Under the pieces are notes generated by a model, which was not told where the DNA came from, made no database searches, and saw nothing but the letters and a program-made list of their open reading frames with translations. A stretch of 53,105 nt of DNA from an uncultured Alphaproteobacteria bacterium (GTDB lineage Bacteria > Pseudomonadota > Alphaproteobacteria > RF32 > CAG-239): contig CASZWJ010000012.1 of assembly GCA_949493535.1 (NCBI GenBank), positions 1 through 53,105 of the forward strand, in the 5' to 3' direction. The position numbers and the translations under genes are program-made. Below are positions 34,110 to 43,247 of the stretch, piece after piece (within the stretch, counting starts at the first letter, position 1; every line of letters begins with the position of its first letter).

Positions 34110-35378
34110 GTGCTGGACAATGTGAGCTTAGTTGAAAGCAGTCAGAATGACGACGGTAAAAAAACTTGGGGGACAAGCATTACCGTCGACGGGATTGCTT
34201 ATGCCACGAGTTTGTTCTGGCAGCCCCTGCAGAATCAGGATGATCCGTTTACCGAAGTGGGCGAGGCTTCCGAAGGTATTTTGGAAGGAGCGGATTTATT
34301 CTGTATAAAACCAGGAAAAGCGCCGCAGTTTGGTATTTGCGTTTCGCATGAAGGCTATAAAAGCGGGCAAAATGTGGCAGCAGTAGCCTTGGCAACCGCT
34401 TTTGCCGACAGATCCTCTTTTATCGCCGTGTTCAAGACATCGCAAGGCTGGTGGTATACCTGCGTCAGAAACGATATTATCCTTTCTGACGGCGATATGT
34501 TGTTTTTAAGCGAAGAAGACGCTAAAAACCAGTTCATCTCTATGCTGGCAGTTCCCGATTGGGGACGCAAGATTGCTCCGAAAGAATGGGAGATAGAAGA
34601 AACTGAGGACATTCCGCTGTCTCAGGTATTACAGCGCGGAATGATAGCAAAGCTGCAAAAAATTAAAGGTTTGCGCGGCGCTAAACTTCTTATGGTCATC
34701 GGTATTTCTGCCGTTGTCGGTTTTTGGCTTCTTTCCAGCATTATCAACACTCTTCTCTTCACTCCGAAGCAGCGTCCGGTTATTGTCCCTGTGCAACCCA
34801 AAGTTGTGAAAAAGGTAGAAAAGGTGCCGGAAGTCAAACCTTGGGAGAAGCTCAGCAATTCAACACAGATTATGTCTGAATGCTATGATAAAATCCAGCA
34901 GTTGAAGAAAATTATGCCTCCGGGATGGACGATTGGTGCCCTGCAATGTTCGCAGACAGGCGTCACGACTTCTTGGTCCAGAGACTTGGGGCGCATGTCT
35001 TGGATTAGGAAAGCATTGGATAAATCCGGCATTAAATTTTCATTTCGCTCTTTTGCTGACAATGGAAATAGCATTGCGGCCGGCGTATCTTACAGCAAAA
35101 TCGACAAGATTTCCTCTCCACCGATGAAAAATCTGGTTGAACTGAGAGAAACATTAAACAACTTATTTCAAAGTATCGGCCAAAGTGTCAGTTTGTCTGA
35201 CGGGTCGTTTACTTCGCCCGAGAAAAATATTTACCGTTTTATCGGTTTTAAGTTCTCTTCCCGATATAATCCTCTTGTTTGGAGCGATTTATTAATAAAA
35301 TTTTCAGGACTTGACATTAAAATGATAAACTATGACGGTGAAATATGGACTTATGAGGGAGCAATCTATGCACTATGA
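34110..35378 (+). CDS. pilO: PilO-type pilin accessory protein
   Basis: The GTG start has AGGAAGG upstream. The 422-residue protein has a cytoplasmic N-half (~1-190) with SQGWWYTCVRNDIILSDGD, one membrane helix (~193-215, LLMVIGISAVVGFWLLSSII) and a periplasmic C-half. The layout and the GWW.t..r.g.....D segment match the PilO accessory family of IncI/TCP-type type IVb pili. It is thought to act with PilP in the inner-membrane platform. It overlaps pilP by 11 bp. Confidence 0.85.
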   Translation: MLDNVSLVESSQNDDGKKTWGTSITVDGIAYATSLFWQPLQNQDDPFTEVGEASEGILEGADLFCIKPGKAPQFGICVSHEGYKSGQNVAAVALATAFADRSSFIAVFKTSQGWWYTCVRNDIILSDGDMLFLSEEDAKNQFISMLAVPDWGRKIAPKEWEIEETEDIPLSQVLQRGMIAKLQKIKGLRGAKLLMVIGISAVVGFWLLSSIINTLLFTPKQRPVIVPVQPKVVKKVEKVPEVKPWEKLSNSTQIMSECYDKIQQLKKIMPPGWTIGALQCSQTGVTTSWSRDLGRMSWIRKALDKSGIKFSFRSFADNGNSIAAGVSYSKIDKISSPPMKNLVELRETLNNLFQSIGQSVSLSDGSFTSPEKNIYRFIGFKFSSRYNPLVWSDLLIKFSGLDIKMINYDGEIWTYEGAIYAL

Positions 35379-36789
35379 TATTAGAAAAATATTCTGCACA
35401 ACAGCATTAGCTTTAGTGCTCGGAATGGCCGCAGCGACGCAAGGCTATGCTCAAGGCGTTATTTCACTTAATGATTCAGCCGCAGATGATGCGAATACGG
35501 ATGAAATTCCCGATGAGATTTCATTATTCGGCGATGACACTCCTGAAATTTTGACACCGGCAAAACCGACGCCAAAACCGGTTGAACAAAAAGCGGATAA
35601 CGCGTCAGATGCTTCTGACGATAAGCCGACGGCTCCGATTATAAAAACAACGGAAGTAAAAACGGTTAAAACAGTTGTTAAAAGAACTCCGTCCCCTTTA
35701 AGTCTGGATAGCGATGAAACATCTCAGCCTCCGGTTCAAAATATTCCGGCTCCGCAGCCGAAGATTCCCGTACAGGCATCTGCTCCCATAAGTATTCCTG
35801 CTCCGGCATCTTCTTTGGACAGCCATATTGTCGAGGATATTGACGATAATGTTTTCAACCAGATGTCAAATCTTGAAAAAGAAACTGCTATTTTGAATTT
35901 GGAACTCAGAAAAGAGCAAGTCAAAAGTAGCATTGAGGCATTAAGAAACGTTCAGGAAAAAGCCAGACAGGAAGAAAATGCAAAAAAAGAAGCTGAGCGC
36001 CGTAAGACAATTGAATGGGAAAAAGAGCAGGAAAAAAAGGTTCTTATCGAAAAGCAAAAATTAAAGAACTTAGAATTGCTTTATGAAAGAGCCCGCCAAG
36101 AAAAATTGTTAAACGCTTATAAAAATAAAATGCTTGAAGAAAGACAGGCTTTCATTAAGAGCAAAGCGGAAATTTATAATGAAGTTGCCGACCTGAGAAA
36201 TGACCGCCAGAAACTTGTTAATGAATTTAAAGGGCGTTTTATCCAACTGACAAAATTGGCAGACCAAGCTACAAATGACGCCATCAGAGTCAGAGATAAC
36301 TATGCAAAAACCATTTCTGATTTGCAGACTCAAATTTCTATTTTAAGAGCACGTTTGGAAGCAAGCGAAAATGCTAATCCGTTTGCAGAAAACGGATCGG
36401 CGGAAGGAACAGAAAACGCTGCTAAAGAAGAGCAATCAAGCAAATTGAGCGATTTGTATGCAATTATGGAAGTACGCGGAAAAGGCGAAAACCTCGCGGC
36501 AAAACTGATTAATGACAGCGGCATGCCGTTTATGGTCAAGGTTGGAACCGTTTTGCAGACAGGCCATATCATAGATGAAATTAACACGACATACATTCGC
36601 GCAGATAAAGAAGGCAATAAAGATTATTTGTACTTTTCTGCCGGCGGTATTCTTGATAAAGAGCCTCTTCACAACGAAGAACTGAAAGTAAAAGTTTCTG
36701 ATCCGAATGAAGAATCCCAGTCTTCTTCCGGCGGTATTGTTTCCAGTCAGGGGATTCCGGGCGTTGCTTCAGAAATGACCATTAGATAG
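35368..36789 (+). CDS. pilP: PilP-type pilus biogenesis protein
   Basis: I take ATG 35368 (GAGGGAG 6 bases upstream) over 35332 and 35353. The 473-residue protein has a signal peptide (cleavage near GYA|QG, ~29), an acidic/Pro-rich linker, and a long coiled coil (~170-340: NLEKETAILNLELRKEQVKS and on). The C-terminal PilP domain starts LSDLYAIMEVRGKGENLAAK and holds PFMVKVGTVLQTGHIIDEIN. R64 PilP is only ~150-200 residues, so the coiled coil is an extension. It probably connects the inner platform and the PilN secretin across the periplasm. Confidence 0.85.
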   Translation: MHYDIRKIFCTTALALVLGMAAATQGYAQGVISLNDSAADDANTDEIPDEISLFGDDTPEILTPAKPTPKPVEQKADNASDASDDKPTAPIIKTTEVKTVKTVVKRTPSPLSLDSDETSQPPVQNIPAPQPKIPVQASAPISIPAPASSLDSHIVEDIDDNVFNQMSNLEKETAILNLELRKEQVKSSIEALRNVQEKARQEENAKKEAERRKTIEWEKEQEKKVLIEKQKLKNLELLYERARQEKLLNAYKNKMLEERQAFIKSKAEIYNEVADLRNDRQKLVNEFKGRFIQLTKLADQATNDAIRVRDNYAKTISDLQTQISILRARLEASENANPFAENGSAEGTENAAKEEQSSKLSDLYAIMEVRGKGENLAAKLINDSGMPFMVKVGTVLQTGHIIDEINTTYIRADKEGNKDYLYFSAGGILDKEPLHNEELKVKVSDPNEESQSSSGGIVSSQGIPGVASEMTIR

Positions 36790-36804
36790 TAATGGGAACA
36801 AACG

Positions 36805-38496
36805 ATGGAAAACGAAGCTGAGAAAACCAATGCGTCATCTCAGGATGTTCCGCAGCCGGCGGTGCAAGCTCAAAGCGAACCGCCAAAACCAGCAGCAGCG
36901 ACAGGGCCTGTTACGTCGCCTATTACTCAGCCATTGGGAAAATTGGAGCTTTATTTCAGCGGCGGCAGAAAACTGCTTACTATCCCCGGCGGCGCACTAA
37001 CGATTAATGATGATACCAGACGTCTGTTGGCTCTTTTTTCCGACGGAAGTTTTCTTGTTACGGAATCTCATAAATTTGACGGACGCGTTCTCAGCTTTGA
37101 AGTTCTTGCGCGCAAGAAACGCCTTCCGATTTTAAAGCCGGTTTATTTGTCACAAAATGAATTGGCCGCAATATATAATTATGCCGAGCGCAACGATGTT
37201 GATATTGAAGGCGATGAAGACCTTGATGCCCTTCAAATGCAAAAAGACTTTGTCAATGTTATTGCCAGAGCCGCTTCTCAGAAAGTTTCCGATATTCACG
37301 TCGTCGTTGCGGACAGCACGCAGATTATGTTCCGAATTAACGGCATGATGTCTATTGAAATGGAATACAACAAAGACTGGGGCGAATCTTTTGTCCGCGC
37401 GGCATTTGCTTCTGCCGATATTTCAGATTCAAACTACGCCCAAAACGAATTTCAAGGTGCCCAAAAGCTTGGATCAACCCCTCTGCGCGGTTCTAAAGGC
37501 AAATTAATGCTGCCACATAATGTTTTGGCTATCCGTTTGCAATTTAACCCAATTGCTTTCGGTTCGCAGTATTTGGTCATGCGCCTGCTTTATGCCGATG
37601 ACAACCCGAACGGCAGCGGCGATTTGGCCTCTCTCGGATTGGGCGAATATGAAGAAAAGCTTTTTTATCGCCTGAGGGCGGTTCCCACAGGCGTAAGCAT
37701 TGTATCAGGACCGACGGGCAGCGGCAAAAGTACAACGCTGCAACGCAATATGATTAAACTGCTGCAAGAAAAAAATTATGAAATTAACCTGATTACCGTG
37801 GAAGACCCTCCGGAGTATCCTATTCCCGGCGCGCGTCAGATGCCTGTGACCAATGCCAATACCGAAGAAGAAAAAGACGAGCAGTTTACAAAAGCTTTAT
37901 CGGCAGCATTGCGTTCCGACCCTGATGTTATGATGGTGGGCGAAATCCGTTCTTTATCCGCAGCCCAGTTGACATTTAAGGGCGCACTCTCCGGACACGG
38001 CATGTGGACGACCCTGCACGCCAACTCGGCTCCGGCTATTATTCCGCGTTTGCGCGACATGGGGGTCGAACCGTTTAAGCTCAGCGATCCGGAACTTGTA
38101 AAAGGCTTAATCGGGCAACGTTTGTTCCGAAAACTTTGTCCGCACTGCCGCGTTTCCGTCAAAGAAATGCTTGATCTTCCGGCAGTTCAACGATTGAAAA
38201 CGGCTTTAGGCGATTTTGGCATTGAAAATACATATGTCCGCGGTCCCGGCTGCAAATTCTGCGGCGGCACCGGCATTAAAGGGCGTATGAGCGTTCCCGA
38301 GATTATTTTGCCGGACGCAATGTTTTTAGAATTGATGATTAAAGGCGAAACAAGGCGGGCTATTGACTATTGGACGAGTGACTTGGGCGGCAGAACGATG
38401 AAAGACGCCGCAATAGAAAGAATGTTAAAAGGCTATATTGACCTTGATGAAGTAGAACGCTGGTGCGGTCTGATGGATCAGCGTCCGGTATACTAA
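36805..38496 (+). CDS. pilQ: PilQ-type pilus assembly ATPase
   Basis: The 563-residue GspE/VirB11-superfamily ATPase drives pilin polymerisation at the inner membrane. Walker A is SGPTGSGKSTTLQRN (~300-314), the Asp-box ITVEDPPEYPIPGARQMPV (~330), Walker B PDVMMVGEIRS (~371-381) and the His-box MWTTLHANSAP. A zinc tetracysteine unit is complete: LCPHC (~445-449) with GCKFCGG (~482-488). The N-terminal ~40 residues are Pro/Ala-rich and disordered. Length is close to R64 PilQ (~510-520) plus this extension. It sits 15 bp after pilP and 19 bp before pilR. Confidence 0.95.
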   Translation: MENEAEKTNASSQDVPQPAVQAQSEPPKPAAATGPVTSPITQPLGKLELYFSGGRKLLTIPGGALTINDDTRRLLALFSDGSFLVTESHKFDGRVLSFEVLARKKRLPILKPVYLSQNELAAIYNYAERNDVDIEGDEDLDALQMQKDFVNVIARAASQKVSDIHVVVADSTQIMFRINGMMSIEMEYNKDWGESFVRAAFASADISDSNYAQNEFQGAQKLGSTPLRGSKGKLMLPHNVLAIRLQFNPIAFGSQYLVMRLLYADDNPNGSGDLASLGLGEYEEKLFYRLRAVPTGVSIVSGPTGSGKSTTLQRNMIKLLQEKNYEINLITVEDPPEYPIPGARQMPVTNANTEEEKDEQFTKALSAALRSDPDVMMVGEIRSLSAAQLTFKGALSGHGMWTTLHANSAPAIIPRLRDMGVEPFKLSDPELVKGLIGQRLFRKLCPHCRVSVKEMLDLPAVQRLKTALGDFGIENTYVRGPGCKFCGGTGIKGRMSVPEIILPDAMFLELMIKGETRRAIDYWTSDLGGRTMKDAAIERMLKGYIDLDEVERWCGLMDQRPVY

Positions 38497-38515
38497 GTTT
38501 TAGGAGAAAGAGGAA

Positions 38516-39652
38516 ATGGCAGAAGAGCAAAACAACAAGCGAAGCAGTTCAAACTCGATGCAAAAGGCCATGCGCCAACTGAACGTCGTTGAAGAATATT
38601 ATGCCAAAATGATTTGTAATTTCTCAAATGAAGCCAGATTAAAATTATATCGCAAAATCGCTTCGCTGATGAGAAACCGCTTCTCCTTAATGAGCGCTTT
38701 AGATATGCTTCATGACAGTGCCAGCGACGGCGGCAAAAGCCCGAGCGAACCGATGGCTATTGCCATTGCCTGCTGGGGACGAGCCTTAAACAACGGTTTG
38801 ACGTTCTCCGACGCTTTGAAAGGCTGGGCTCCCGACCGCGAAAGGCTTATGCTTTCCGTGGGCGATGTGTCCGACCTTGAAGGCGCTTTGCTTAACCTTA
38901 TCCGCGTGACGGAAGGTTCAACAAAGATGGTACGCCCGATTATCGGCGCAATCGCATATCCGTCTTTTCTGTTCATGATGGCGATTTTGATTATTTACGG
39001 TATCGGCGTATACATGGTACCGCCGATGCTTGACGCGGCTCCCGGCACAAACTGGACGGGCTTGGCCCGAGACTTGGTTGACGTTTCGGCATGGATTAAA
39101 GAATATTGGATGGTCGCTTTTGCATCCTTGCCGGTTATCATGATTGTCATTTATCTGACGATTGGCATTTGGACCGGCAAAATCCGAGCTATTGTTGACA
39201 ATATGCCGCCTTATTCTTTGTATAAAGTGTTTGTCGGCATCAGCTGGCTGTTAGCCCTTTCGGCTCTTGTAAAAGGAGGTACGCCGGTTTCAACGGCTAT
39301 GCGCGCGCTTAGAAGAGACGCCACTAAATATCTGCAAGAGAGAATTGATAAGACTTTAGTTTTTATTAATAACGGTGACAACTTAGGTACAGCCCTGAAA
39401 AAAACCGGTTTAAATTTCCCTGATAAAGAAGTTATCGCCGATTTGAAAATTTATTCCGAATTGGATAACTTTGAAGAAGCTTTGGAGGCTTTAGCAAATG
39501 AGTGGCTGGAAGAATCCGTCTATTTGATTGAACAGAAAGCGGCAATGCTGAACATGGCGGCAATCCTTTCCGTGGGCGGCGTTATTGCCTGGGCCGTTAT
39601 GGGCACATTTGCCATGCAAGACCAAATTACCAACCAAATGGGAGCCGGCTGA
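38516..39652 (+). CDS. pilR: PilR-type inner-membrane pilus platform protein
   Basis: The 378-residue GspF-family protein has two helical cytoplasmic domains and three membrane segments, near ~145-168 (FLFMMAILIIYGIGVYMV), ~198-222 and ~348-370. The second GspF domain begins around ISWLLALSALVKGGTPVSTA. It is the platform turned by PilQ during pilin insertion. Ribosome site TAGGAG precedes the ATG. The stop overlaps the next start (GATGC), showing coupling to the pilin-like gene. Confidence 0.93.
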   Translation: MAEEQNNKRSSSNSMQKAMRQLNVVEEYYAKMICNFSNEARLKLYRKIASLMRNRFSLMSALDMLHDSASDGGKSPSEPMAIAIACWGRALNNGLTFSDALKGWAPDRERLMLSVGDVSDLEGALLNLIRVTEGSTKMVRPIIGAIAYPSFLFMMAILIIYGIGVYMVPPMLDAAPGTNWTGLARDLVDVSAWIKEYWMVAFASLPVIMIVIYLTIGIWTGKIRAIVDNMPPYSLYKVFVGISWLLALSALVKGGTPVSTAMRALRRDATKYLQERIDKTLVFINNGDNLGTALKKTGLNFPDKEVIADLKIYSELDNFEEALEALANEWLEESVYLIEQKAAMLNMAAILSVGGVIAWAVMGTFAMQDQITNQMGAG

Positions 39653-40227
39653 TGCTCAAAAAACAAAAAATAATGAACGAACTTTTGAAGCTGCGCCCTT
39701 ATTTCAAAACAACGGCAATTTTTATCTGCGCTTTAATTGTTTCAGGTATTGCTTTGCATTACTTTTCCAAACCCAATGCAAAAATAATACAAGCGCACCG
39801 GCAAATTGTCTCTTTGGCTGAGCAAATCAGAAGCTATTACAGAAGCAAACCTGACGCATGGGGTCTGAATACGGCTTCCGCAATTAAAAATAACTTAGTC
39901 GGCAAAGAAATGATTAACGGCAGAATATTGCAGAATGCCCTAGGCAAAGAAGTCTTGCTGGGAGCGGATAGTCTCGGGAATACCGTTATGCCCGGCAATA
40001 AAAATGCCGTTATTGTTTATAAGAATCTAAATAAGAAAGAATGCGAAGAATTAGCAGCTCTGCCTTTTGACGAGAAAATGCAGTTATCGCTCAACTCTAT
40101 TACGATTGTTAACGAGCAAGAACATATTTTTATTTGGGGCGGAGAAAACCCCTTGCCCCTTTCAAAAGACAAAGCCAACAAAATTTGCAAAAATGCCAAT
40201 GATATTTTGTGGGATATATATCTATAG
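39652..40227 (+). CDS. Pilin-like protein without prepilin cleavage site
   Basis: The 191-residue protein has a hydrophobic helix (~20-38) and a C-terminal domain whose layout parallels PilS: IVSLAEQIRSYYRSKPDAWG, then AIKNNLVGKEMINGRILQNA, a KKECEELAALPF Cys block, and the ending KICKNANDILWDIYL. In the true pilins here the matching parts are IVPGDMLPGG, KETCTSLASSDW and NKITWEYY. The G|xxxxE leader is absent, so it should stay a bitopic membrane protein. It may cap or initiate pilus assembly, or be a diverged minor pilin (inference). Two Cys are kept. Confidence 0.65.
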   Translation: MLKKQKIMNELLKLRPYFKTTAIFICALIVSGIALHYFSKPNAKIIQAHRQIVSLAEQIRSYYRSKPDAWGLNTASAIKNNLVGKEMINGRILQNALGKEVLLGADSLGNTVMPGNKNAVIVYKNLNKKECEELAALPFDEKMQLSLNSITIVNEQEHIFIWGGENPLPLSKDKANKICKNANDILWDIYL

Positions 40228-40370
40228 CCATAAAAAATTTGTCTAAAGTGTATACAATCGGGTTTATAGAAAAACAGGTATGCCTAAAGATAGGCTTCTT
40301 TAATATTTATTAATGATTTATAGTATAAATTAGATACAGAGAATTTGAGTGTGTTTTGAGGAGAATTAAA
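40228..40370 (+). promoter_or_regulatory. Candidate promoter and hairpin upstream of first prepilin gene
   Basis: TTGTCT at 40239-40244, an 18-base spacer and TTTATA at 40263-40268 form a plausible promoter. GCCTA-AAGA-TAGGC at 40282-40295 follows in the leader and could be a weak terminator/attenuator of the upstream operon or a 5' stabilising hairpin. A separate promoter would let pilin exceed the assembly proteins. Confidence 0.45.
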
Positions 40371-40928
40371 ATGAAAAACTTAGTCAAAAATGAGCAGTCA
40401 GGCCGTTCAATGGTCGAAATGCTCGGCGTGTTAGCGATTATCGGCGTTTTGTCTGTCGGTGGTATTTCAGGTTATTCAAAAGCTATGGCCAAATTTAAAC
40501 TGACCAAAGCACAAGACCAGATTACCATGCTGTTGATGAATATCCGTACCGCTTTTTCCGGTTCTTCAAACTATGAAGGATTAAATAATACAACAGCTGT
40601 TCAATTGAACATCGTTCCGGGCGATATGCTGCCCGGCGGTATCGGTAAATCGGTTGCTGCATCCGGCGGTATCATTAACGCTTTTTCGGGTAAAGTTGTT
40701 TTAGGAACAACCGATAGTAACCAGCACTTCACTCTTGAATTCGGCGGACTTGGTAAAGAAACCTGCACCTCTTTGGCATCATCCGACTGGGGTACTGAAG
40801 GTTTGGTCAAAATGACGGTTAATAATACAGAACATGATCAACAGGCTTTGCCGATAAAAGCTACCACTGCTGTCAGCGAATGCCAGAATGCTAACTCAAC
40901 CAATAAAATTACATGGGAATATTACTAG
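40371..40928 (+). CDS. pilS: PilS-type type IVb prepilin (copy 1)
   Basis: ATG 40371 follows GAGGAG; a TTG 15 bases upstream is less likely. The 185-residue prepilin has a short leader ending SG, the cleavage line NEQSG|RSMVEMLGVLAIIG with Glu+5, and the hydrophobic polymerisation helix. The first mature residue would be Arg, which is unusual. The globular part holds two Cys (KETCTSLASSDWG, VSECQNANST) likely disulfide-bonded as the D-region, and ends NKITWEYY. It is likely the major pilin. The prepilin peptidase is not in this window. Confidence 0.9.
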   Translation: MKNLVKNEQSGRSMVEMLGVLAIIGVLSVGGISGYSKAMAKFKLTKAQDQITMLLMNIRTAFSGSSNYEGLNNTTAVQLNIVPGDMLPGGIGKSVAASGGIINAFSGKVVLGTTDSNQHFTLEFGGLGKETCTSLASSDWGTEGLVKMTVNNTEHDQQALPIKATTAVSECQNANSTNKITWEYY

Positions 40929-40947
40929 AACCTTATATTTCCATTCA

Positions 40948-40970
40948 GGGCTCGGAAACGAGCCCTTTTT
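40948..40970 (+). terminator. Intrinsic terminator after pilS copy 1
   Basis: GGGCTCG-GAAA-CGAGCCC (40948-40965) with a GNRA-like tetraloop is followed by TTTTT. It makes the first prepilin gene its own transcription unit end. Confidence 0.93.
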
Positions 40971-41057
40971 ATTACCTATATATAGCTAAAGTCAGTATTA
41001 ATAATAATTATCTAATATGATAGTATTATTTGACAGATATATTTCAGGAGATTATTT

Positions 41058-41636
41058 ATGACTTTGCATAAAACGGATGACGAATGCGGCCGTTCAATGG
41101 TTGAAATTTTGGGCGTTTTGGCAATTATCGGCGTGTTATCGGTCGGCGGCATTGCCGGCTATTCCAAAGCCATGGCCAAGCATAAACTCACCAAGACCCA
41201 AGACCAGCTCCAATTGCTGACAATTAATATCCGCAGTGCATTTGCCGGCTCTGCCAGCTTTGAAGATTTAGACAATATTTCAGCAATTAAACTTAATGTT
41301 GTTCCGGCAGAAATGTTGCCTAACGGCTTGGGAAAAACAACTGATATAACTAAAGAAAGCGGCATCATCAATGCTTTTTCCGGCGGCGTGATTGTGAAGG
41401 CCGTTGACGGCAACAAACAACATTTTTCTATAAAATTCACCAAACTCGGCGGCGCGACCTGCACTTCTTTAGCATCTTCCGACTGGGGAACAGAAGGGCT
41501 GGTCAAAATGGTCGTCAGCAACGGAACGCGCGAAGTTGAATCTTATCAGGAAAATCTACCGCTGTCGGCGACCATTGCCGTCGGCTACTGCAACGGAACC
41601 AATGACCAAAACAGTATCACATGGGAATATTATTAA
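41058..41636 (+). CDS. pilS: PilS-type type IVb prepilin (copy 2)
   Basis: The 192-residue prepilin is a close paralogue of copy 1: DDECG|RSMVEILGVLAIIG with Glu+5, AGYSKAMAKHKLTKTQDQL, the Cys block ATCTSLASSDWGTEGLVKM and the end SITWEYY. The leader is 11 residues and carries an odd Cys just before the cleavage Gly. Divergence lies mainly in the exposed loops (e.g. TTDITKESGI). CAGGAG precedes the ATG. It is flanked by terminators, so it forms a single-gene unit. It may be a minor or alternative pilin. Confidence 0.9.
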   Translation: MTLHKTDDECGRSMVEILGVLAIIGVLSVGGIAGYSKAMAKHKLTKTQDQLQLLTINIRSAFAGSASFEDLDNISAIKLNVVPAEMLPNGLGKTTDITKESGIINAFSGGVIVKAVDGNKQHFSIKFTKLGGATCTSLASSDWGTEGLVKMVVSNGTREVESYQENLPLSATIAVGYCNGTNDQNSITWEYY

Positions 41637-41648
41637 TTACCGGTTCTA

Positions 41649-41671
41649 AGCCCGCAAAACGGGCTTTTTTT
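41649..41671 (+). terminator. Intrinsic terminator after pilS copy 2
   Basis: AGCCCG-CAAAA-CGGGCT followed by TTTTTTT. Its T-tract reaches the stop codon of the convergent sulfatase-fold gene. Confidence 0.92.
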
Positions 41672-43136
41672 ATTTGCCCTGTTCTAAATTTTTATGCAAT
41701 ACGCTTTTGATGACCTGCATTGCCTGTTTGAAGTCTGCCTCTTCAAAACTTTTAAATTTTTGCTTATTTGAATAAACCATAAAAAAGGTCTCGTCCGCTT
41801 TATCTTCTATTGACGGGTGATCAGAATATATGATGAACAAAGAATCTTCCGGCGCATTGGTTATGAGGTAATCCAGCATATTATCAACATAGTTAAAACC
41901 GTTATAATAGCGTTCCAAGATATTCTTCGGCTTTTCAAATATCTTATTTTCCGTTTGTCCGATGTCAAACGGGTCATGGGTACTGACAGTGATGAAAAAC
42001 GTAAAACTTTTATCATGCGGATTTTTCTTTTGGTTTTCGACAATAAGTTTTGCCATATCCATATCATTTACGCCCCACTCGCCTTCGTCATATTGATAAT
42101 TTTTACGTAATTCGGCCAAAAAATAAATATCGTCAAACTTCATGGCTCTGATGTGGGGCCCACGATTATAAAAAGTTTCAACAAAACCGTGATAAAAAGC
42201 CAAATGATACCCTTGCTGTTTATATTTCCACGCAACGGGCGTTATTTGAGCATAAAGTTGCTCCGGAGAAACAATCTGGTAAAGCACATAATAAAAACCG
42301 GTTATATCACTAATTCCGCCGAGGACGGCAAAATCGCTGTTTGCCGAAGGGTGCGGCCGCTTGGGCAGAATCCGGTATAAAGCGGCATCTTCAGCCAAGC
42401 TATTTAAAAACGGCATTACTTTCCGCCCGTCGACTTCTTTTTCAAAAGCAAAATATTGGAAGCTTTCCAACTGAATGACAAAAACATGCTTATGCGGCTG
42501 CAAACCGGACAGTCCGGCTGGAAGAGGCAAAGGTTTTTCATTTGCCATTTTGACGACATAATCAATCTGTCCGCCGATATCTGAATTGGTTACCGTTTCA
42601 TAAAACCAACCTTGCGGATAACCGAAAATTTCCGTAATATGCTGAAAATGCCGTTTAAAAAATAATTCATGGTGATAATTTGCATAAGACAACGCCATAA
42701 TCAGAATAAACGGAACAGAAAACATAATCCTTTGCAGCCAGCGCCTTTGCGGACGACGGTAAAAGAAGAAAACCGTTCCCGAAATCACAAACAGATAAAA
42801 ACCGGCGCCCAAGATATAAGGAGATAAAAAAACATCCGCCGCACGCCGCAGATAGGATATCCCTTCATTATGTTGCAAAACAATGGTTGTTAATGTTATC
42901 GGGTCTTGATAAACACGGTGGTAAACCAGCAGCAAAACAATTATAATATTTGTCAGGACGGCAAAAGAAATTACCGTTTTGCGCCCGACTGAAAAAAGTA
43001 TTCCATAAAAAAAGAACGCTTGCAGAAAAACAATCAGACTGTTAATGCTCCAAAAACCTATTGATTTTTGAAAAAACAAAAAGTGGGCAAGAACCAGCTC
43101 CACGCTGCAAAATATATTTAATACGATATTACCCAT
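41670..43136 (-). CDS. LTA-synthase/sulfatase-fold membrane phosphoglycerol or phosphoethanolamine transferase
   Basis: The 488-residue protein has five N-terminal membrane helices (~7-25, 30-50, 54-73, 105-125, 138-152) and a periplasmic sulfatase-fold domain (~215-460). Catalytic marks are FVIQLESFQ (Glu ~224, metal ligand), HPSANSDFAVLGG (Ser ~264 where the LtaS nucleophile is Thr), YHGFVETFYNRG, and IYSDHPS (Asp/His ~438-439). The family includes LtaS, OpgB/MdoB and related transferases that add head groups to glycans or lipids at the outer face of the inner membrane. The acceptor is unknown; osmoregulated glucans or a surface glycan are possible. It is convergent with the pilin genes. 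Confidence 0.8.
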   Translation of the reverse strand: MGNIVLNIFCSVELVLAHFLFFQKSIGFWSINSLIVFLQAFFFYGILFSVGRKTVISFAVLTNIIIVLLLVYHRVYQDPITLTTIVLQHNEGISYLRRAADVFLSPYILGAGFYLFVISGTVFFFYRRPQRRWLQRIMFSVPFILIMALSYANYHHELFFKRHFQHITEIFGYPQGWFYETVTNSDIGGQIDYVVKMANEKPLPLPAGLSGLQPHKHVFVIQLESFQYFAFEKEVDGRKVMPFLNSLAEDAALYRILPKRPHPSANSDFAVLGGISDITGFYYVLYQIVSPEQLYAQITPVAWKYKQQGYHLAFYHGFVETFYNRGPHIRAMKFDDIYFLAELRKNYQYDEGEWGVNDMDMAKLIVENQKKNPHDKSFTFFITVSTHDPFDIGQTENKIFEKPKNILERYYNGFNYVDNMLDYLITNAPEDSLFIIYSDHPSIEDKADETFFMVYSNKQKFKSFEEADFKQAMQVIKSVLHKNLEQGK

Positions 43137-43247
43137 ATGCTTCTTATATTCTTCTCAATGCCACAAAAAACTTAGTTTTACTATTTATTTACATAATTTA
43201 TATAGCATAAAAATAGTAAATTTAGTTTTAAGTGAAAGTATACGCAA
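43137..43247. promoter_or_regulatory. Divergent intergenic region with 10-bp inverted repeat
   Basis: TTTACTATTT (43177-43186) and AAATAGTAAA (43211-43220) form a perfect inverted repeat 24 bp apart in a very AT-rich gap between the transferase (minus) and the PilT-like ATPase (plus). Outer ACTT/AAGT ends at 43170 and 43233 extend the dyad loosely. It could be a regulator site or a DNA hairpin. Confidence 0.4.
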
